A DNA stretch of 64,000 bases from Paenibacillus nanensis (GCF_003583765.1 NZ_QXQA01000003.1:62001-126000), one strand, 5' to 3'; positions 9,010 through 17,389 are shown, numbered from the stretch's first letter. The notes: a model not told the origin generated them from the letters alone. A program made the numbers and translations.

Positions 9010-9023
9010 TGTATTCGTTTACA
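9010..9023 (+). promoter_or_regulatory. Probable CcpA catabolite-responsive element (cre)
   Basis: TGTATTCGTTTACA matches the cre consensus TGWAANCGNTNWCA at every defined position but one. It lies 46 bases upstream of the oxidoreductase start, which suggests glucose repression of this sugar operon. Confidence 0.6.
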
Positions 9024-9068
9024 GTAAAATAAAATCTATCATCCAGCACACATAGGAGGCCTATACGT

Positions 9069-10352
9069 ATGAAGAAGAGATACGCCTTGATCGGCACCGG
9101 CGGGAGAGCTCAGTTTTTCTACGGCTCGCTTGCGAGAGATTACCGGGATACATCGGAGCTGGTGGCGTTTTGCGACACCAACCAGACAAGAATGGACTAC
9201 TCCAACAAGCTGCTTCGCGAGAACTACGGACATCATGCGGTACCGACCTATAAAGCGCATGAATTTGAAGAGATGATCCGGAAGGAAAAGCCCGACACCA
9301 TTATCGTAACAACCGTTGACCGAACCCATCATACGTATATTATTAAAGCGATGGAGCTTGGCTGCGATGTCATAACAGAGAAGCCGATGACGGTTGACGA
9401 AGAGAAATGCCAGGACATATTGGACGCGGTGAAACGCACGGGCAAAGAGGTGCGCGTCACGTTCAACTACCGCTACGCGCCGCATAATACAAAAATTCGC
9501 GAGCTTATTATGAACGGCGCAATCGGCGACGTCCATTCCGTTCACTTCGAATGGCTGCTCAACACCCAGCACGGCGCGGATTATTTCCGCCGCTGGCACC
9601 GGGACAAGCGCAACAGCGGCGGCCTGCTTGTGCATAAGTCGACGCATCATTTCGACCTGGTTAACTTCTGGCTCGGTACGCAGCCGCAGTCGGTGTTCGC
9701 CCAGGGCTCGCTGATGTTTTACGGCAAAGAAAACGCGGAGAAGCGCGGCGTGACGGAGTTTTACAGCAGAACAAGAGGCAGCCATATCGCCCAAAACGAT
9801 CCGTTCGCGCTCGATCTGGAGAAGAGTGCCGATCTGAAAGGATTATATGCGGACGCGGAGCACGAGGACGGCTATTACCGCGATCAGAGCGTATTCGGCG
9901 ACGGCATTTCGATCGAGGACACGATGGGGGTGCTCGTCCGCTACAAAAACAAGGCGATTATGACGTATTCGCTGAACTGTTATATGCCATGGGAAGGCTT
10001 CCAGGTCAACTTTAACGGCTCTAAAGGGCGCATCGAGATGAAAATCGTTGAGGCGTCGTATGTGAACTCCGGCGGCAAAAAAGAGGACGAGGGCGCATTG
10101 CAGGCGAAGAGCATCAAAGTCATCCCGATGTTCGGCGAAGCCTATGACGCGGAGATTGAAGAGGGCGTAGGCGGCCATGGCGGCGGCGACCCGATCCTTC
10201 TGAACGATATATTCGGCGTTCCTGCGGATGATCCATTCAAACGCGCGGCTACGCATGTCGACGGCGCCATGTCGATCCTGACGGGCATCGCGGGCAACAT
10301 CTCCATGCGTACCGGTATGCCGGTCAACATAGACGGATTGGTGAAATTTTAA
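9069..10352 (+). CDS. Gfo/Idh/MocA-family NAD(P)-dependent oxidoreductase
   Basis: A 427-residue two-domain oxidoreductase. The Rossmann fingerprint is YALIGTGGRAQFF at the N-terminus, and the family's dinucleotide-domain Lys-Pro is in VITEKPMTVDEEKC. The catalytic region of the C-terminal alpha/beta domain is around SGGLLVHKSTHHFDLVNF, with the expected His and Asp. These enzymes oxidise or reduce sugars, sugar acids or inositols. The neighbours (rhamnogalacturonan acetylesterase 40 bases downstream, then rhamnose mutarotase) suggest a pectin-derived sugar, but the exact substrate cannot be read from the sequence. AGGAGG-like AGGAGGCC lies 8 bases before the ATG. Confidence 0.87.
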   Translation: MKKRYALIGTGGRAQFFYGSLARDYRDTSELVAFCDTNQTRMDYSNKLLRENYGHHAVPTYKAHEFEEMIRKEKPDTIIVTTVDRTHHTYIIKAMELGCDVITEKPMTVDEEKCQDILDAVKRTGKEVRVTFNYRYAPHNTKIRELIMNGAIGDVHSVHFEWLLNTQHGADYFRRWHRDKRNSGGLLVHKSTHHFDLVNFWLGTQPQSVFAQGSLMFYGKENAEKRGVTEFYSRTRGSHIAQNDPFALDLEKSADLKGLYADAEHEDGYYRDQSVFGDGISIEDTMGVLVRYKNKAIMTYSLNCYMPWEGFQVNFNGSKGRIEMKIVEASYVNSGGKKEDEGALQAKSIKVIPMFGEAYDAEIEEGVGGHGGGDPILLNDIFGVPADDPFKRAATHVDGAMSILTGIAGNISMRTGMPVNIDGLVKF

Positions 10353-10391
10353 TGGGCCCGGGCCCGGAGAGAAGGGAGCTAGGGGACAAGC

Positions 10392-11492
10392 ATGACTTTT
10401 CGATTTGATTTCGGTCCGGAAGGCGCGGCTAAGGAAGGCTACACGAAAGTGAGCGCCGATGAAGCCTACGATTCTTCGCGGGGCTACGGTTTTGTAGGCG
10501 GAGAGCAGGTAACGGCGGTACGAAGAAATGACGAACCGCTGACCGGGGATTTCTGTATCCCGTTTGACGCCAAGTTTATTGTCGATGTGCCAAACGGCAA
10601 TTATTTGGTGACGCTCGTGATCGGAGATGCGATTGCGCCTACCCATACGACTTTAAAAACGAACAGAGAGCATCTCGTTTTGCGGGATTTCAAAACGGTG
10701 ACGGGGCAATATGCGAGGAAGCAGTTCGGCGTTAACGTACGGGATGGAAAGCTGAAGCTAAGCTTCGGGGGGATCGCTCCGCGAATGAACTCGCTGGAGA
10801 TCGCGCCGTCGCAGCAGCAGATTACCCTCTTTCTGGCGGGAGATTCCACCGTTACGGACCCGGACGAGGGCGGATTTCCTTTTTCCGGCTGGGGACAGAT
10901 GCTTTCGTATTTCTTCCGGCATGACGTAGTCGTCGCGAATCATGCCATAGGCGGCCGAAGCTCCAAGAGCTTTATCACGGAAGGGCGGCTTGACGCGATC
11001 ATGGAAGCGATGAAGGAAGGCGATTTTTTATTCATCCAATTCGGGCATAACGACCAGAAATCCGACGAGGAGCGGTTTACCGACCCGGCGACGACGTATA
11101 AAGACTATTTGAAAAAATATATCGACGCGGCGCGTACGAAAAACGCGACACCGGTTTTAGTGACGTCCGTCCACCGGCGTTACTTCGGCGATGACGGCAA
11201 GCTGCAGGACACACATAAAGACTATTTGGTCGCCGTAAGGCAGCTGGCTGCTGACGAAGGGGTTGCCTTAATCGACTTAGCCGAGAAGAGCAGACGGCTG
11301 TTCGAGGAGCTGGGGCCGGAGGCAACGAAGTCGATCTTCCTTTGGGGGGCTCCCGGCGAGTGGATCAATCTCTCGAATGGCGTTCAAGACAACACGCATT
11401 TTCAAGAGAACGGAGGACTGCGCATCGCCGAGCTTGTCGCAGAGGGGATTCGGGAGCTGAATCTATCGCCTCTTCCTATATTTATGAAATAA
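10392..11492 (+). CDS. Rhamnogalacturonan acetylesterase-like SGNH esterase (CE12)
   Basis: A 366-residue protein with an N-terminal beta-sandwich of about 140 residues (FRFDFGPEGA to NSLEIAPSQ) of the kind found before YesT/RhgT-type esterases. An SGNH hydrolase domain follows: block I FLAGDSTVTD (nucleophile Ser), block III FIQFGHNDQK (oxyanion Asn), and block V DNTHFQENGG (catalytic Asp and His). CE12 enzymes remove acetyl groups from galacturonate residues of rhamnogalacturonan. No signal peptide is visible, so it probably acts on imported oligosaccharides. It sits between the oxidoreductase and rhamnose mutarotase genes in one transcription unit. Confidence 0.88.
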   Translation: MTFRFDFGPEGAAKEGYTKVSADEAYDSSRGYGFVGGEQVTAVRRNDEPLTGDFCIPFDAKFIVDVPNGNYLVTLVIGDAIAPTHTTLKTNREHLVLRDFKTVTGQYARKQFGVNVRDGKLKLSFGGIAPRMNSLEIAPSQQQITLFLAGDSTVTDPDEGGFPFSGWGQMLSYFFRHDVVVANHAIGGRSSKSFITEGRLDAIMEAMKEGDFLFIQFGHNDQKSDEERFTDPATTYKDYLKKYIDAARTKNATPVLVTSVHRRYFGDDGKLQDTHKDYLVAVRQLAADEGVALIDLAEKSRRLFEELGPEATKSIFLWGAPGEWINLSNGVQDNTHFQENGGLRIAELVAEGIRELNLSPLPIFMK

Positions 11493-11558
11493 TGGTTTGC
11501 AGCTTTGCAGGATAGGAGTTTTCAAGGCGAAAATTGAATAGAGAAAGGGAATGATGAG

Positions 11559-11891
11559 ATGGAACATGTATCGTTTTTACTGCGTATCGACCCGAAAGAT
11601 CAGGAAGAATACTTCAAACGCCATGAGCAGGTTTATCCGGATCTGGAGAAGGCGTTCGGCGAGGTCGGCATTCATCGTTACCACATCTACTATTACGAGG
11701 GTACGTTATTCGCTTATATGGCTGTGGAAAATTATGAGAAAGCGATGGCTGTCCTGGACGGACACCCGGCCAACTTGAAATGGCAGGAATTTATGAGCGA
11801 CATGCTGCTGCCGTGGGAGAACGGCCAAAACGCCAAAGTGATTCGGGAAGCCTACCGTTACGTGAATGCAGCGGAAGAAGAGACGAAATAA
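11559..11891 (+). CDS. rhaM: L-rhamnose mutarotase
   Basis: A 110-residue ferredoxin-like-fold protein, close to the normal length of RhaM/RhaU. Family features are FLLRIDPKDQEEYFKRHEQV, the conserved His of HRYHIYYYEGTLFAYM, and the Trp pair in NLKWQEFMSDML and PWENG. It interconverts alpha- and beta-L-rhamnopyranose before isomerisation. The ATG at 11559 has GAGAAAGGGA upstream. It is the last gene of the pectin side-chain unit, ahead of a terminator, and it supports rhamnose release as the operon's purpose. Confidence 0.92.
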   Translation: MEHVSFLLRIDPKDQEEYFKRHEQVYPDLEKAFGEVGIHRYHIYYYEGTLFAYMAVENYEKAMAVLDGHPANLKWQEFMSDMLLPWENGQNAKVIREAYRYVNAAEEETK

Positions 11892-11918
11892 TCGATCCAA
11901 TTGTGGCATATGTTTTAC

Positions 11919-11945
11919 AAACCAGCAGAAATGCTGGTTTTTTTG
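11919..11945 (+). terminator. Rho-independent terminator after rhaM
   Basis: AAACCAGCA and TGCTGGTTT form a 9-bp stem with a 4-base loop, followed by a T-run. Confidence 0.9.
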
Positions 11946-11999
11946 TTGAAACTCATCTAATCTAGTAAAGACTTCCGGTCTATAGAAGGGATGGTCTTG

Positions 12000-12827
12000 A
12001 TGTCATACCGGTCGCTGAGGCTTCTAACAGTTGTCCTTCCTACCCTGATCATCGGCGGATTTGAATATATCCGGCATGAATTATTTCCGGATATGGTTAC
12101 GATGAGTATGGGGAATCTGCTAATCACGCTTCTTACGCTTATCATTTCTTATTTATTCTCGTTATGGATGTTTCGAATCATCGAACGGAAAAATCAACAA
12201 ATCGCCGAAGAGAAAACAAGAGGAGCCGTGTATGAAGAACGCGAGCGGATTGCTCGAGAGCTGCATGACCATATCGCTCAAATTTTATTTTTCTTAAATG
12301 TCAAAATGAATCAAGGAAAAGTGGATGAAGCGAAAGCCGCCATCTCCGAGATCGATCACCATCTTAGACAGGCGATCTTTAATTTGCGCTCCTCCCCCGA
12401 TGAAGGGCTTTCCTATTCGGACCGCTTAACGAAATGGCTTGATGAGTGGAGCGTGTTATCGGGCGTTAAGGTTTCGAAATCGGTTCGGATTCCGGCGGGT
12501 TTTTTCTCTACATCCGAAGAGGTTCAATTATTCGCCATTATTCAAGAAGCGTTTACGAATATTAGAAAACACTCGCAGGCGAGTCATGCGGAAATCCGAT
12601 TTATAGCTTCTGCGAGCAGCTGGCTGCTGGAGGTTCGCGATAACGGGATCGGGCCAATTGACAGCCATACGAACGGAAGCAAATATGGACTGTCGTTGAT
12701 CAAAAAACGAGCGGATGATCTTCACGCAACCTTCGATTTTATAGCCGAGGATCATGGCGGCGCCAAATTGCTCATCCAATCGGAGGGAAAAAGCGATGTT
12801 AAAAAATCGAGTCTTAATAGCCGATGA
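12000..12827 (+). CDS. Sensor histidine kinase, HisKA_3 (NarL-type partner)
   Basis: A 275-residue kinase with two N-terminal membrane segments (LLTVVLPTLIIGGFEYI and LLITLLTLIISYLFSLWMF) and almost no extracytoplasmic loop, so it may sense within the membrane. The HisKA_3 phosphoacceptor is in ERIARELHDHIAQILFF, the ATPase N-box is AFTNIRKHSQAS, the G1 box is VRDNGIG, and KYGLSLIKKRA closes the domain. ATG 12000 is preferred over 11991 because GAAGGG ends only at 11990. Its 3' end overlaps the response regulator gene by 32 bases. Its target is probably the copper-related operon 120 bases downstream of the regulator. Confidence 0.88.
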   Translation: MSYRSLRLLTVVLPTLIIGGFEYIRHELFPDMVTMSMGNLLITLLTLIISYLFSLWMFRIIERKNQQIAEEKTRGAVYEERERIARELHDHIAQILFFLNVKMNQGKVDEAKAAISEIDHHLRQAIFNLRSSPDEGLSYSDRLTKWLDEWSVLSGVKVSKSVRIPAGFFSTSEEVQLFAIIQEAFTNIRKHSQASHAEIRFIASASSWLLEVRDNGIGPIDSHTNGSKYGLSLIKKRADDLHATFDFIAEDHGGAKLLIQSEGKSDVKKSSLNSR

Positions 12828-13464
12828 CCATCCATTTGCGAGAAAAGCGATTCAAAGCTTATTAACCGACGATCCTTCGTTTGAAATAATAGGCGAAGCG
12901 ACAGATGGCTTGGAGGCCGTTCAGCTATGCTCCCGGTTGGAGCCGGAGGTTGTGTTGATGGATATCAATATGCCTCGTATGAACGGGCTCGAAGCTACCC
13001 GAAAAATAAAAAACGATAACCCGCATATTAAAGTCGTGATATTGACGGTTTCGGACGATGCAGCCGATTTATTCACCGCTCTTCAATATGGAGCTCAAGG
13101 GTATTTGCTGAAAAACATGGCGCCGGATGATTGGAGCAGGTACTTGCATGCTCTGCTCGATGAAAATTCCGAAATTTCAAGACAAATGGCAGACCGGCTC
13201 TTTCAGCAGTTTAAAGCGGGACATCATGCGGAATATGCGCCGCTTCAAGTGCTGACCCCGCGCGAGCAAGAAATTATAAGCTGCGTGGCGGCAGGCTCAA
13301 CCAACAAGCAAATTGCCGAACAGCTTGTCATCTCCGAAAATACGGTTAAAAATCATTTAAAAAATATATTAGAGAAGCTTTCGCTCGAAAACAGAGTGCA
13401 ATTAACCTCCTATGCCATTCGAAACGGCCTGACACAAAACATTCAAAACAACAATGGAAGATAG
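12796..13464 (+). CDS. NarL/LuxR-type response regulator
   Basis: A 222-residue regulator. The receiver domain starts RVLIADDHPFARKA, the phosphoacceptor Asp is in VVLMDINMPRMNG, and the switch Thr and Lys are in VILTVSDD and YLLKNMAP. The C-terminal LuxR helix-turn-helix is LTPREQEIISCVAAGSTNKQ with SENTVKNHLKNILEKL. The ATG at 12796 has a GGAGGGAAA ribosome binding site inside the kinase gene. With the kinase it forms a complete two-component system. Confidence 0.9.
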   Translation: MLKNRVLIADDHPFARKAIQSLLTDDPSFEIIGEATDGLEAVQLCSRLEPEVVLMDINMPRMNGLEATRKIKNDNPHIKVVILTVSDDAADLFTALQYGAQGYLLKNMAPDDWSRYLHALLDENSEISRQMADRLFQQFKAGHHAEYAPLQVLTPREQEIISCVAAGSTNKQIAEQLVISENTVKNHLKNILEKLSLENRVQLTSYAIRNGLTQNIQNNNGR

Positions 13465-13497
13465 CCCGAACGGGTCATTCTCATTGTTGTTTTTTTT
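13445..13497 (+). terminator. Rho-independent terminator overlapping the regulator stop
   Basis: AAAACAACAATG pairs with CATTGTTGTTTTT and an inner GCCCG/CGGGT, ending in a T-run. The stem begins inside the last codons of the response regulator, so the next operon is separately initiated or attenuated here. Confidence 0.8.
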
Positions 13498-13550
13498 ATT
13501 TATCTTGATAAAGAAAGGCGCCTGAATTGATCTGAAGGTGGGGATAAAGG

Positions 13551-15113
13551 ATTGTTAATGTATACCGCATATTCGCTTTAATTATGGCGGCCTGCTTGCT
13601 CTTGCCGCAAACCGCGGGGGCTCACGCCTCGCTTACAAATGCTTCACCGGCTCCCGGCGCGCAATTAGACAGCTCTCCGGGACAAGTGGTCTTAACCTTT
13701 AACGAGCGGCTGGAAAACAAGCTTTTTGAACTCCAAGTGTTCGACCAGAACGGGGAGCTTGTCACCAATCAGCCGGCGGCTCTGAGTGAGAACCAATCCG
13801 AAATTAGCGTTGCTCTGCCGAGGCTGCCGGACGGAATCTATACAGTCACTTATAGCGTCATTTCAGCAGACGGCCATCCGATCGCCGAATCCTATATATT
13901 TTCGATAGGTCAGCTGATGTCCGCTCAGCCTTCGATCGAAGAGCGGAGCGGCAGTAACATGGATGGCCGGCAATTGCTGGTTTACAGCTCTAGAACGGTT
14001 TATTTTTTAAGTCTGCTGCTGCTGGTCGGCTGGATTTTTTGGGGAATTGCAGGCCGGACGGATAACAAGGCCATACGGGAGACATACTCGTGCTGGTTAT
14101 TGCGATTGCAGCGGTTGTTCATGCTGTCTCTTCTGTTCATGGTAGCCATGCATCTGCCGGAGTATATGGAGGAATGGGATCCCGCGAAGCTAACAACGCT
14201 TTTGTTCGGTTCCGCCATCGGGGCTTCGTGGCTAAGCAGCTTGATCCTATCCTTATTGAGCTTCGTATGGCTCGGCCGAACAAAATGGATGGATGGCTTA
14301 TGGATTCTTCTAGTGCTTGCAGCCAAAACCTTCAATGGCCATGCCATGGCATTTGAGCCCGTATATCGAACGATTATTTTGGACGGAGCTCATCTTTTGG
14401 CGGCAGCCGTTTGGTCGGGCGGATTATTTTATCTCGTTGTCCATTGGCGGAAGCATCCGGAGCATCGGGTTGAGTTTCTCCCGAAATTTTCGAAATTCGC
14501 GTTTCTTAGCATCGCTGCGCTAACCGTCACCGGTATAAGCTCCGCGTTGATTTTTCTCCCCTCGATCAAATATTTGCAATATACGGAATGGGGGACCCTG
14601 TTCATTGTAAAATGTGTGCTGGTTGTCATCGTCATCATCGCGGGGGCCATTCTTCGATGGCTGCTGAAACGAAAAAAACGGCATATTGGCATGATGGTGA
14701 AGGCGGATTTTAGTTTAATGCTTCTCATTGTCATCATCGCGAGTATTTTTACATCCTTAAATCCTCGCCCCGCAAATGAACCGCTATCTTGGCATGTGAT
14801 GGGCGAGAGCATGCACATGACAACCTCGATCTCGCCGAAGACGCCGGGAAATAACCGCTTCTCTGTCGTGTTATGGATAACGGAAGGATCAGCGGTTCCT
14901 AAGAAGGTTAACTTGTACCTTCAATATGAGGATGATCAAAAAATTGCTCCGATCGAGGTCCCGCTTGAACCGTCCTTAACGGAAAACGGCCAATACAGCT
15001 TTTCGGCGGAAGGGCCTTATCTTCCTTTTGCGGGTAAATGGATGGTAGAGCTCAGAGTTTTAGATTCGGATGATGACGAGACCGTCTATCATCATAAAAT
15101 TATGGTTTATTAA
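13551..15113 (+). CDS. ycnJ: CopC-CopD fusion protein (YcnJ-like copper importer), unusual start
   Basis: CopC, CopD and a C-terminal extracytoplasmic domain are fused as in B. subtilis YcnJ. The CopC copper ligands are visible: the His of mature GAHASL directly after the signal peptide and the later DGHP. The middle has about eight membrane segments, and the last 100 residues form a YtkA-like beta domain. The first ATG in frame, at 13584, would give a signal peptide without basic residues (MAACLLLPQTAGA). Coding continues upstream as VNVYRIFALI back to ATT at 13551, after AAGGTGGGG; no ATG, GTG or TTG is in frame before the TAA at 13545. I mark ATT as the likely start (520 residues). A 1-base sequence error, or coupling to a 7-codon reading frame at 13558-13581, are alternatives. 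YcnI follows 21 bases later. Confidence 0.85.
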   Translation: MVNVYRIFALIMAACLLLPQTAGAHASLTNASPAPGAQLDSSPGQVVLTFNERLENKLFELQVFDQNGELVTNQPAALSENQSEISVALPRLPDGIYTVTYSVISADGHPIAESYIFSIGQLMSAQPSIEERSGSNMDGRQLLVYSSRTVYFLSLLLLVGWIFWGIAGRTDNKAIRETYSCWLLRLQRLFMLSLLFMVAMHLPEYMEEWDPAKLTTLLFGSAIGASWLSSLILSLLSFVWLGRTKWMDGLWILLVLAAKTFNGHAMAFEPVYRTIILDGAHLLAAAVWSGGLFYLVVHWRKHPEHRVEFLPKFSKFAFLSIAALTVTGISSALIFLPSIKYLQYTEWGTLFIVKCVLVVIVIIAGAILRWLLKRKKRHIGMMVKADFSLMLLIVIIASIFTSLNPRPANEPLSWHVMGESMHMTTSISPKTPGNNRFSVVLWITEGSAVPKKVNLYLQYEDDQKIAPIEVPLEPSLTENGQYSFSAEGPYLPFAGKWMVELRVLDSDDDETVYHHKIMVY

Positions 15114-15134
15114 CGAATGGAGAGGATGAATGGA

Positions 15135-15743
15135 ATGAAAAAAATCCAAATTATCGCAATGGCATGCTTATGGTCTATTGTTTTATTTGCCGGCAGCGCC
15201 AGCGCGCATGTGACGGTACAGCCGAAAGAAGCGTCGCAAGGGGCGTATGAAGTTTTTACCGTGAGGGTCCCGACGGAAAAGGAAGTGCCGACTGTTAAGG
15301 TTGAAGTGAAAATACCGGACGAAGTCACGATCTCCCGATTTGAGCCGAAGCCGGATTGGACATATGAAATAACAAGAGATGCGACGGACAAAATTACGAG
15401 CGTCGTATGGACGGCGGCAAGCAGCGGGCTGGCGAGTACGGAATTCGGCGAATTCAAAATGAGCGGCAAAGTGGCGGATGACGCGGAGCTCATTGCCTGG
15501 AAAGCATATCAAACCTATGAGGATGGAAGCGTTGTGGAATGGGTAGGCGCAGAGAGTTCGGATACGCCCGCATCCGTAACGACCGTTAAAGCAAAAGCTG
15601 CCGGCACGGAAGCAGATAGCGGGGAAAGCGCCGCAGCATCGTCATCCTCGCTCTCTCTCCCAATCTCGGTCGCAGCTTTGGTTTTAGGGGTAGCGGCCGT
15701 ACTCCTATCTTTACTCAAAAAAAGTACTGCTGTTAAAAGATAG
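15135..15743 (+). CDS. ycnI: YcnI-like DUF1775 copper-binding membrane protein
   Basis: A 202-residue protein: signal peptide (MKKIQIIAMACLWSIVLFAG), then a mature N-terminus at HVTVQPKEA, whose first His is the copper-brace ligand of characterised YcnI. A DUF1775 beta-sandwich follows with the conserved Trp in VVEWVGAESSDTPA, then an Ala/Ser-rich linker and a C-terminal membrane anchor (ISVAALVLGVAAVLLSLL) with a basic tail. ATG 15135 is chosen because GGAGAGG lies 9 bases upstream; earlier ATGs at 15117 and 15126 are in frame but overlap that site. It is a partner of the CopC-CopD protein, presumably delivering copper outside the membrane. Confidence 0.88.
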   Translation: MKKIQIIAMACLWSIVLFAGSASAHVTVQPKEASQGAYEVFTVRVPTEKEVPTVKVEVKIPDEVTISRFEPKPDWTYEITRDATDKITSVVWTAASSGLASTEFGEFKMSGKVADDAELIAWKAYQTYEDGSVVEWVGAESSDTPASVTTVKAKAAGTEADSGESAAASSSSLSLPISVAALVLGVAAVLLSLLKKSTAVKR

Positions 15744-15754
15744 CTTTCGGCAAG

Positions 15755-15785
15755 CCGCTGGTTCTTCGGAGCCAGCGGTCTTTTC
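15755..15785 (+). terminator. Rho-independent terminator after ycnI
   Basis: CCGCTGG and CCAGCGG form a 7-bp stem, followed by TCTTTT. The remaining 250 bases up to the next gene hold only AT-rich repeats at the far end. Confidence 0.8.
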
Positions 15786-15975
15786 GTTATGAACCGTAAC
15801 GGACGGCTATTCCGAAGCTTGCTCAAATCGGGAGCCTGCATATCCGCTTCGTTGTAAAGCTGTAAAAGCTTATCCTTTATTTTGGGATGAATAAGGTTGT
15901 CTTTTTGGTGATGCAGATCCAAGACATTGCTTGGTTGACGAACAAAAAAGATGAGGGTATACTGAACGAGTAAGC

Positions 15976-16009
15976 TAGTAAATTACTAAATTACTGATTT
16001 ACTAAATTG
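15976..16009. repeat. AT-rich reiterated TTACTAAATT motif
   Basis: The segment just before the next gene repeats ACTAAATT three times with inverted AGTAAATTACT. It may be an operator for the HxlR regulator or just a flexible promoter region; no consensus is known to me. Confidence 0.35.
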
Positions 16010-16033
16010 TTAAACAGAAAGAAGGATGAAAAA

Positions 16034-16513
16034 TTGAAAATACCAACGACTTTAAAACATAAACCTGTCATCGTATCTGAAAATTATGAGCAAGTGGACG
16101 GCAGAATGGCGAATCAATCGGATGCGAAAGGTCTTTCTTTAGGGCTGGCGCAATGGAACGATAGAGGAAAGGTGGATATTTCCGCCAAAGTATGGAGATA
16201 TACGGGGGAGAAGTGGTCGCGGCAATCCGAGGAGCTGCCTTTGCACCGCGTTCTTGATTTGGCGATTTTGATCTGCCGCACCTTGGAGCATTTTCGTGAA
16301 GCTTACAAATACGAGAATCTGTATGACCCGCAAAATCCGGTTATTGACCGCGTTGGCCTGCAAGGGGATGCGATGACCGTAGCGGTTTGCACCGATAACG
16401 AAAAAATCAACGATGACATTAAGCTGTTCAGTCAAGCGTTAAGCGACGACGGCGAGCTGATCGGCGAAAGGCTGAGCGCGTTGGCCAGAGCGCTGAAAGA
16501 GATGGGGTATTAG
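16034..16513 (+). CDS. DUF6530-like protein of unknown function
   Basis: A 159-residue soluble protein beginning MKIPTTLKHKPVIVSENYEQ, with SDAKGLSLGLAQWNDRGKVD and VWRYTGEKWSRQSEELPLHR. This conserved pattern is one I associate with the uncharacterised DUF6530 family of Bacilli. TTG at 16034 is chosen because AAGGATGA lies 8 bases upstream and the product then begins like its relatives; a TTG at 16007 would add nine residues. The middle LDLAILICRTLEHFREAY is helical. Three bases separate it from the next gene, so the two are co-transcribed. Confidence 0.65.
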   Translation: MKIPTTLKHKPVIVSENYEQVDGRMANQSDAKGLSLGLAQWNDRGKVDISAKVWRYTGEKWSRQSEELPLHRVLDLAILICRTLEHFREAYKYENLYDPQNPVIDRVGLQGDAMTVAVCTDNEKINDDIKLFSQALSDDGELIGERLSALARALKEMGY

Positions 16514-16515
16514 CC

Positions 16516-16881
16516 ATGGATAAAAGTAAACGGAAAGAGCTTTTAGAGGAATTTAAGCAAATAAAAACGTATATGGGCGTTATCAAAATAACAAATAAAA
16601 TGAACGGTAAGATCTTCATTGACAGTTATCCGAATCTGAAAAACAAGTGGACGGCGATTCAAGCGCAGCTGACCTTAGGAAGGTTCATGAACACCCAGCT
16701 CCAAAAGGATTGGAATGAGTGCGGGCCGGAGGCATTCGACTATGAGGAGTTAGAAAAAAAGAAAACCGACGATGTTCTTGACCTGCGCTGGGAAGTGAAG
16801 CAAATGAAAAAGCCTTGGCTTGAGAAGCTGCAGCCCTATGGCGACAGAGGATATAATAAGCCCACGAATTCTCAGGAATAA
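16516..16881 (+). CDS. GIY-YIG-like small protein
   Basis: A 121-residue protein with a degenerate GIY-YIG nuclease core: GVIKITNKMNGKIFIDSYPN replaces the usual GxY...YIG strands, and RFMNTQLQKDWNECGPEAF follows as in small Bacillus GIY-YIG proteins. The catalytic Tyr pair is not intact, so nuclease activity is doubtful. It forms a pair with the preceding gene. Confidence 0.6.
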   Translation: MDKSKRKELLEEFKQIKTYMGVIKITNKMNGKIFIDSYPNLKNKWTAIQAQLTLGRFMNTQLQKDWNECGPEAFDYEELEKKKTDDVLDLRWEVKQMKKPWLEKLQPYGDRGYNKPTNSQE

Positions 16882-16886
16882 GAGAT

Positions 16887-16919
16887 AAAAATGACAGCCG
16901 CAGCAGGCTGTCATTTTTT
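16887..16919. terminator. Bidirectional terminator
   Basis: AAAATGACAGCC and GGCTGTCATTTT form a 12-bp stem with a 6-base loop between the convergent GIY-YIG and HxlR genes. Confidence 0.9.
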
Positions 16920-16934
16920 CGCGTTGCACGTTAG

Positions 16935-17273
16935 TTAAGTTTGGACGCTGCGCCACCGTTTCGCCCAGTTCTCCATTTCTTTGAGCGCGGATTGGAAGTC
17001 GGCTCCTTTCTCCGTCAAGGAATATTCGACGGTCACAGGTACCGTCGGAAAAACCTCGCGATGAACAAGTCCGTTCTTTTCTAATTGGCGAAGCGCATTC
17101 GTTAACGATTGCGTCCGCACGACGGATAAATCTCTCTGAAGCTGCTGAAATCTTCTGGGCCCTTTGTTCAGCTCGGCGATAATGAGAAACGACCATTTGG
17201 CCCCTAATATTTCGATGACCTCACAAATGCTGGGGTAACCTTCCGCGTCTTTTTCTTTTTCCATATCATCCAC
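16935..17273 (-). CDS. HxlR-family transcriptional regulator
   Basis: A 112-residue winged-helix protein with family features CEVIEILGAKWSFLIIAELN, RFQQLQRDLSVVRTQSLTNA, LRQLEKNGLVHREVFPTVPV and VEYSLTEKG. A single Cys at the start of the first helix (SICEVI) is where thiol-sensing HxlR/YodB members sense electrophiles. It is divergent from an MFS transporter 116 bases away, which is the likely target. Confidence 0.9.
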   Translation of the reverse strand: MDDMEKEKDAEGYPSICEVIEILGAKWSFLIIAELNKGPRRFQQLQRDLSVVRTQSLTNALRQLEKNGLVHREVFPTVPVTVEYSLTEKGADFQSALKEMENWAKRWRSVQT

Positions 17274-17328
17274 TCACTTTTTGTTAGTAAGTCCATCCGT
17301 TTGGTTTATATCCATTCCATTTGCGTGC

Positions 17329-17357
17329 TTACAAAAATAAAGTAACGTGATTATAAT
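17329..17357 (+). promoter_or_regulatory. Sigma-A promoter of the MFS gene
   Basis: TTACAA and TATAAT are separated by 17 bp, with the transcription start about 25 bases before the ATG. GTTAGTAAG on the far side and GCTTACAAA here could be HxlR half-sites. Confidence 0.7.
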
Positions 17358-17389
17358 GCGTATAAATAGCTCGAAAGGATGGATATCAA

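Noticed and set aside
9039..10646. Two long minus-strand frames over the oxidoreductase and esterase genes
   Set aside because: Shadows of genes with clear domains; no known motifs in the reverse frames.
15515..15922. 135-residue minus-strand reading frame after ycnI
   Set aside because: Half of it is antisense to ycnI and it runs through the terminator at 15755; the unique first 45 residues match nothing I know.
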